Source: Euperipatoides rowelli
Taxonomy: Eukaryota > Onychophora > Udeonychophora > Euonychophora > Peripatopsidae
Assembly (NCBI GenBank): GCA_003024985.2
Contig: PXIH01S0014297.1
Reading direction: 5' to 3' (one strand)
Length of the DNA: 11,418 bases
In this document: positions 7,815 to 11,418 of the stretch, piece after piece
Layout: each line of letters starts with the position of its first letter
How positions within the stretch are numbered: position 1 is the stretch's first letter
Translations under genes and position numbers: made by a program
Notes under the pieces: model-generated
Database searches by the model: none
What the model was told of the DNA's origin: nothing
The model's input: only the letters and a program-made list of their open reading frames with translations

Positions 7815-8613
7815 CATTTCCGGTCATGTGACTTTCAGTTCCTGTCCCAGAAAATCCAAGATGGCAGACTTCCGGTTTTTGTTTCTTATAGGTTTAGGGC
7901 ATTTTAACCTGAAGTGATGTCATCTGATGCTATATTATGATACATATGGGAAATATATGTCCCACAATGCATTGCAAACATCCAAGACAGCTGATTTCAG
8001 GTTCCTATTTTATACAGGTTTAGGGCCTTTTTAAGACCGGAAGTGACCTAATTTAAGACTTCCAGTTCCTGTTCTATTGTTTAAGGTTCTAGGACAGCTC
8101 CCATAATGCATTGCAAAAATCCAAGATGGCTGACTTCCGTATCCTGATATTCCGATAGATGCCCCTCCCACTCTGGTTTAACCGGCACAAGATGGCCAAT
8201 TTCTGGTTCCTGTTGCTGTTCTATTGTCTTAAGGCAGGTACCCATGATGCATTGCAAAATCCAAGCTGTTTAAGGTTCTAGGACAGGAAGTGATGTCATT
8301 CAAGCTAGATAACATCCTGTTCTATTGTCTTAGGTTCTAGGACATCTACCCATAATGCAATATCCAAGATGGCTGCCTGGGCATGTTTTTCTATTGTCTT
8401 AGGTTCTTGTACAGGAAGTGATGTCATTCAAGCTTCGTGTTCTATTGTCTTAGGTTCTAGGACACATTACCCACCATGCAAAATTCAAAATGGCAGATGT
8501 TGGCCCTCTTGATTGCGCAAGCATGAAAACTTAGAAAATATTTTTCGAATTTTTTTTTTATTTATTCAAAATGACAGACAAAATGGTGGACAGTGGCCAT
8601 CTTGGATGCAATG
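7786..8613 (+). repeat. degenerate tandem array, period about 120-140 nt, rich in transcription-factor-like words
   Basis: A recurring unit contains, in order, TTCTATTGTCTTAGGTTCTAGGACA, then CCCATAATGCATTGCAAAATC, then CCAAGATGGCTGACTTCCGG, and in some copies GGAAGTGATGTCATTCAAGC (each word is written here as its clearest version and varies between copies). The CCCAYNATGCA word occurs near 7961, 8100, 8241, 8350 and 8470. GGAAGTGATGTCATTCAAGC occurs twice without mismatch, near 8285 and 8414, with a third related copy near 7911. GGTTCTAGGAC starts near 7784, 8084, 8274, 8333 and 8453. The array is not coding. Its last recognisable unit, a partial one at about 8583-8613, runs into LINE sequence. 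Confidence 0.8.
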
Positions 8614-9575
8614 TTAGCAAAGTTTAATCCAGATTTATATATATTGCAGGAAACTCACAGGATTATTGCGGATGATGATGTGATTTGGAAGCGTTTGAAG
8701 AAAAATTACATAGTGAACGAAAATATTATAGCATCTAGAAGGAATGGTATGGCTATAGTGATTTCTAAAACGATTGCCAATGGCATAATTAGTGTTTGTA
8801 ATTATGGAGAGCGAATAATGGTTTTGGAGATTAGAGTTAATGAGTATTTGTATAGTTAACGTTCATATACCAGCTGGATATGATGAAAAGAAGAGAGTAT
8901 GGAAAGACATTGATAAGATATGGAAGATAATAGCAAGAAGATATTAATTGTAGGAGGTGATATGAACATTAATACTGCGTATGCTGAAGGTAGAGTTAAA
9001 CAGTTTCTTGTAAGACACGATATGATGGATGTGGCTGTAATTGTTGGTAAGGCAAATACGCCGACCAGGATTGATAAAACCTCAAAAAATAGGCTTGACA
9101 ATGTTGATAAATGCTGTAAATGGGTTATACTATGATTTAAACTATAATGTATTGCCATACTCTGATCATTTAATGCTAATTAAGAATGTTATGAATTCGA
9201 TGAATAAGAGTGAAACATTTTTTAAAAGAGGATTAGTGCAATGTGGACTCCTCAAATTCTAATGGAAATTAATGGGGATGAGCAGATATTGTTGATTTTG
9301 AGTTCTCATGCCTTCAATCCGATGATTAAGTGGTAACTGGTAAAAAATATGATATACCAAATAGGCATACAGAATAATTTGAAGAATAAAACCAAAATAC
9401 AAGTAGAAATAGATAACATAAAGCAGTTAATAAATAAAAAATTAAATCAAACAGGAAATGTTGTTGACTTAACATTAGATCTTAAATTAAGGCTAGAAAA
9501 CTTAATGGAAGTACAGTGGAAGAACATGTTAAAAAAGATAAAAGATAAAGTCGTGGTAACTGAGAATGCATCCAA
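8614..9575 (+). pseudogene. LINE ORF2 N-terminal fragment: APE-type endonuclease plus linker, decayed
   Basis: This is the endonuclease that nicks target DNA for non-LTR retrotransposons. Motifs appear in family order: NPDLYILQETH with the catalytic Glu (LQETH at 8644-8658), IVNVHIPAGY near 8853-8881, GGDMN at 8953-8967, TPTR near 9058-9069 followed by an NRLDNVD segment where SRID is usual, and the catalytic SDH at 9161-9169. A Lys-rich linker readable to about 9575 follows (LTLDLKLRLENLMEVQWKNM), as found between endonuclease and reverse transcriptase in L1-like proteins. Frame changes near 8850, 8930 and 9110 and stops in 9262-9345 inactivate it. No reverse transcriptase follows; the open frame simply runs into the right inverted repeat. 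The first residues of the domain are missing or replaced by array sequence. Confidence 0.87.
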
Positions 9576-9579
9576 AACA

Positions 9580-9630
9580 GAAGTGGCCAAACCAGAATAC
9601 CGGAAGTGTCCTAGAACCCCCCTTTTTCAT
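9580..9630 (-). repeat. right inverted repeat of the composite element
   Basis: It starts GAAGTGGCCAAACC (9580-9593) and continues through CCGGAAGTGTCCTAGAA (9600-9616), six C, five T and CAT. This is the reverse complement of the left end at 7763-7814. It marks where LINE sequence stops: codons read beyond about 9575 belong to this repeat and not to LINE protein. Confidence 0.88.
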
Positions 9631-9910
9631 ATGTATTAAACCCACTATGCCCCAACTATATGATAATCTAGAGGTGAAATAATCCCTTTTTTCATCGATT
9701 TCGATCATTTTGACATCATTTCATCAGCTCTTCCATAATGACGGAAATCCGCAAATGTCAAAAACCGGTAAAATGTCATTAATTGGGCCCCATTTTTATC
9801 CAAGCCTTTCAATAGTTGTGTGAATTGTGACTTGGAAATTTCTGAAGTCAAAGTTGAGAAATTTTTTATATCTCCCCCAATCCCCAAACAAAATTCTTTA
9901 GGGCGCTAGT
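9631..9910. other. noncoding stretch with mixed base composition, possible repeat
   Basis: It is GC-richer than what follows, with distinct words such as TTGGGCCCCATTTTTATCC and GGGCGCTAGTTATAGC, which give the look of dispersed repeat sequence. No second copy occurs in this window and no inverted ends were found. The 60-codon minus-strand opening at 9705-9887 has no family features I recognise. Confidence 0.3.
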
Positions 9911-11418
9911 TATAGCTATCTAATCTGTATATTTTGATTTTCATTACATTAAAAATTCCTTGCACTGAGAAATAAATAATTATTTGTAGAAAAACAACAT
10001 TGGAATCTCTGGACTCCAACGTGAATCATTGAGATATTATTTTACTATGGTTTGTAGCTTTTAATATTAAATTTTAGAGCAGAGTAGCAGACACATAATG
10101 ATGAGAACACTTAGCTTCTATACAAATTTGCCACAAGAGGTCATTTTAATAAGAAATTTCCTTTACTTGACAGTTTTAAATAATTTTAATATTTAATAAA
10201 TGTATACAAAGTCAATATCGATATATAATATAAAAAAGACAATACTGGGCCTGTTTCCATTCTCCTCTCCTCCTCATCCTGTTCAGCCAGGGACTAGATA
10301 CAACCAATGAGAAGATTGTTGGTTTCACGAAGTATATTTTTCATTTTATTGCAATTCGATGACGAGTGAATTTTGTTTTAATAAATGATATGATTGAGAC
10401 ATTAGTAAGATTAAATTTTGATTTAATAAAAACATAATAATAACTCAGAAAATCCATTATGAAATAAGCAAATATGAAATTTGGCCCAGATCTAATGTTC
10501 TTATTCTGAAATTATCTGAATAACTCATGTATTAATCAAATAGCAGTTGCCTTCGACTTCCTTTCCTACCTGTTTACTTTCACTTTCTCCTCCACTTTCG
10601 CACTTTACTGGAGTTCTGTGTCATGAAAAAGTCTGGCTGCCGCGGTTATTTATGGTATAAAATAAATATGAACAAATTACAAAATATAATTAAAATTTTT
10701 TTTTAGAAGGGGCTAACAGACAGACATAGTCCTTATTTCCCTTTTGTAAACTGAAATAAAAAATGGGCTAGTTTTATTCTATTAGCCTATTATGAAACTT
10801 TTAATTGATATTTAAACAAAATAGGCTACAATTATTTATATATTAGACATATTGTATAGTTAACAAGGACATTAATTTGGTTTGGGAAATGAATATTTAG
10901 TTTTGGGAAATGAATAGGCTATTTATATGTGGTANCGTAAAAACTGATTGGTTTCACAGAGCTGTTGAAGTCATAGAGTAAGATTTGTTTCAAATAAGTT
11001 CATACAAAATTTTATCTGACATGGGTGATATTTATTCGAAGCACATTAGACAACTGATCTGCATCAACATCTCTAATGGATTAAAAAAAAAAAAAAAAAA
11101 CACCATTTTAATTTTCAACTAACCCTGAAATAATCGCATAAATATGGCTAAACGGGAGAAATTAAAAACTAGGACCGAAGAAAAAAATTAAGCTATTATT
11201 GTAATAAATTTCCTATTTGTACCCAATTTCACTTATATTATTTATGCTATAAAAATTTATTTTTATTTCTAAATAATTCATTTGTAAGACAGAGAGATTT
11301 TTTTTTTTTAAATATGCAAATGCTCAGGAAGATTGATGTCATCAAAGGAGAGGGAACGAAACGGAAGAAAGTGAGCCTGAAAGGAAGAAAAAAAATAAAT
11401 AAATAAAAAAAGGCAAAT
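9911..11418. other. AT-rich terminal stretch, no gene seen
   Basis: No credible open frame appears on either strand. Two GC-richer patches (about 10250-10330 and 10545-10640) interrupt the AT-rich background but are not open for long. Minor items are a near-tandem TTGGGAAATGAATA pair at about 10883-10917, an N at 10935, an A18 run at 11083-11100, and a purine-rich tail ending in AAAT repeats from about 11340. Confidence 0.5.

Larger units (their letters stand above)
7763..9630. mobile_element. inverted-repeat-bounded composite element holding a tandem array and a LINE fragment
   Basis: The two ends are inverted copies of about 50 nt. The interior is a 0.8-kb degenerate tandem array followed by about 1 kb of LINE endonuclease sequence. 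No transposase is present, so if this is a DNA transposon it is nonautonomous. I found no convincing target duplication: the left flank reads GTAAGTAG and the right ATGTATTA. The outermost A and G runs also differ in length between ends. The best reading is an array-bearing element into which a LINE was inserted or captured. An inverted duplication around a LINE fragment is the alternative. I do not recognise the superfamily. Confidence 0.55.

Noticed and set aside
7786-8613. CRISPR array
   Set aside because: Repeat units are long, degenerate and unevenly spaced, with no uniform spacers or cas genes, and the context is eukaryotic.
8856-9158. 100-codon minus-strand open frame
   Set aside because: It is antisense to the endonuclease motifs GGDMN and TPTR, which read correctly on the plus strand.
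9576-9639. C-terminal tail of the LINE linker frame (9349-9639)
   Set aside because: These codons fall in the right inverted repeat at 9580-9630, so they are not LINE protein.
9705-9887. 60-codon minus-strand open frame
   Set aside because: It has no recognisable motif, no composition change at its borders and no regulatory context; I could not separate it from repeat sequence.
10128-10142. CCACAAGAGGTC resembling a CTCF core
   Set aside because: It is a single partial match with a mismatch in the GC-rich core, expected by chance.
10560-10640. Minus-strand exon-like patch with an AACAG-GTAGGA donor-like site
   Set aside because: No frame is open through the patch, and no acceptor or start could be paired with the donor.

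Overview
This window looks like AT-rich nuclear DNA from a metazoan, most likely an invertebrate. I base that on the absence of bacterial-style gene packing, an intron with canonical GT/AG borders and a long pyrimidine tract, a decayed APE-endonuclease non-LTR retrotransposon (LINE), a hAT-type MITE with an exact 8-bp target-site duplication, and long stretches without genes. I cannot name the species. Single N positions at 4146, 7165 and 10935 show that the assembly is not perfect, and the one at 4146 affects interpretation.

Layout. Positions 1-573 hold a GC-richer island with a minus-strand open frame that could be a 3'-terminal exon, with a possible poly(A) signal at 31-36. Positions 574-1730 are AT-rich and show no gene. 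Positions 1731-2800 (+) form a two-exon gene for an unrecognised Cys-rich protein of about 308 codons: exon 1 is 1731-1908, the intron 1909-2051 and exon 2 2052-2800. Its modules follow a C-x4-C-x(n)-C pattern, and it ends in a basic tail. It carries one in-frame TAA and probably a frameshift, so it is either a decaying gene or a copy with sequence errors. Positions 2983-4145 are the reverse-transcriptase part of a dead LINE. Its last 159 nt recur perfectly at 5257-5415, where the LINE reading resumes and runs on to about 6000. The roughly 1.1 kb between the copies contains one end of a hAT-like element.

Positions 7139-7266 hold a 112-bp hAT MITE with its duplicated target. Positions 7763-9630 are bounded by about 50-bp inverted repeats. 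Inside are a degenerate tandem array (about 120-140 nt period, rich in ETS-, CRE- and YY1-like words) and the N-terminal, endonuclease part of a LINE with the same strand and style. The rest, 9631-11418, is AT-rich and I find no gene in it.

There is no evidence of an operon-like system. The items most worth following up are the unrecognised Cys-rich gene, the inverted-repeat element that combines a promoter-word array with a LINE endonuclease fragment, and the perfect 159-nt duplication inside an otherwise decayed LINE beside an assembly N.
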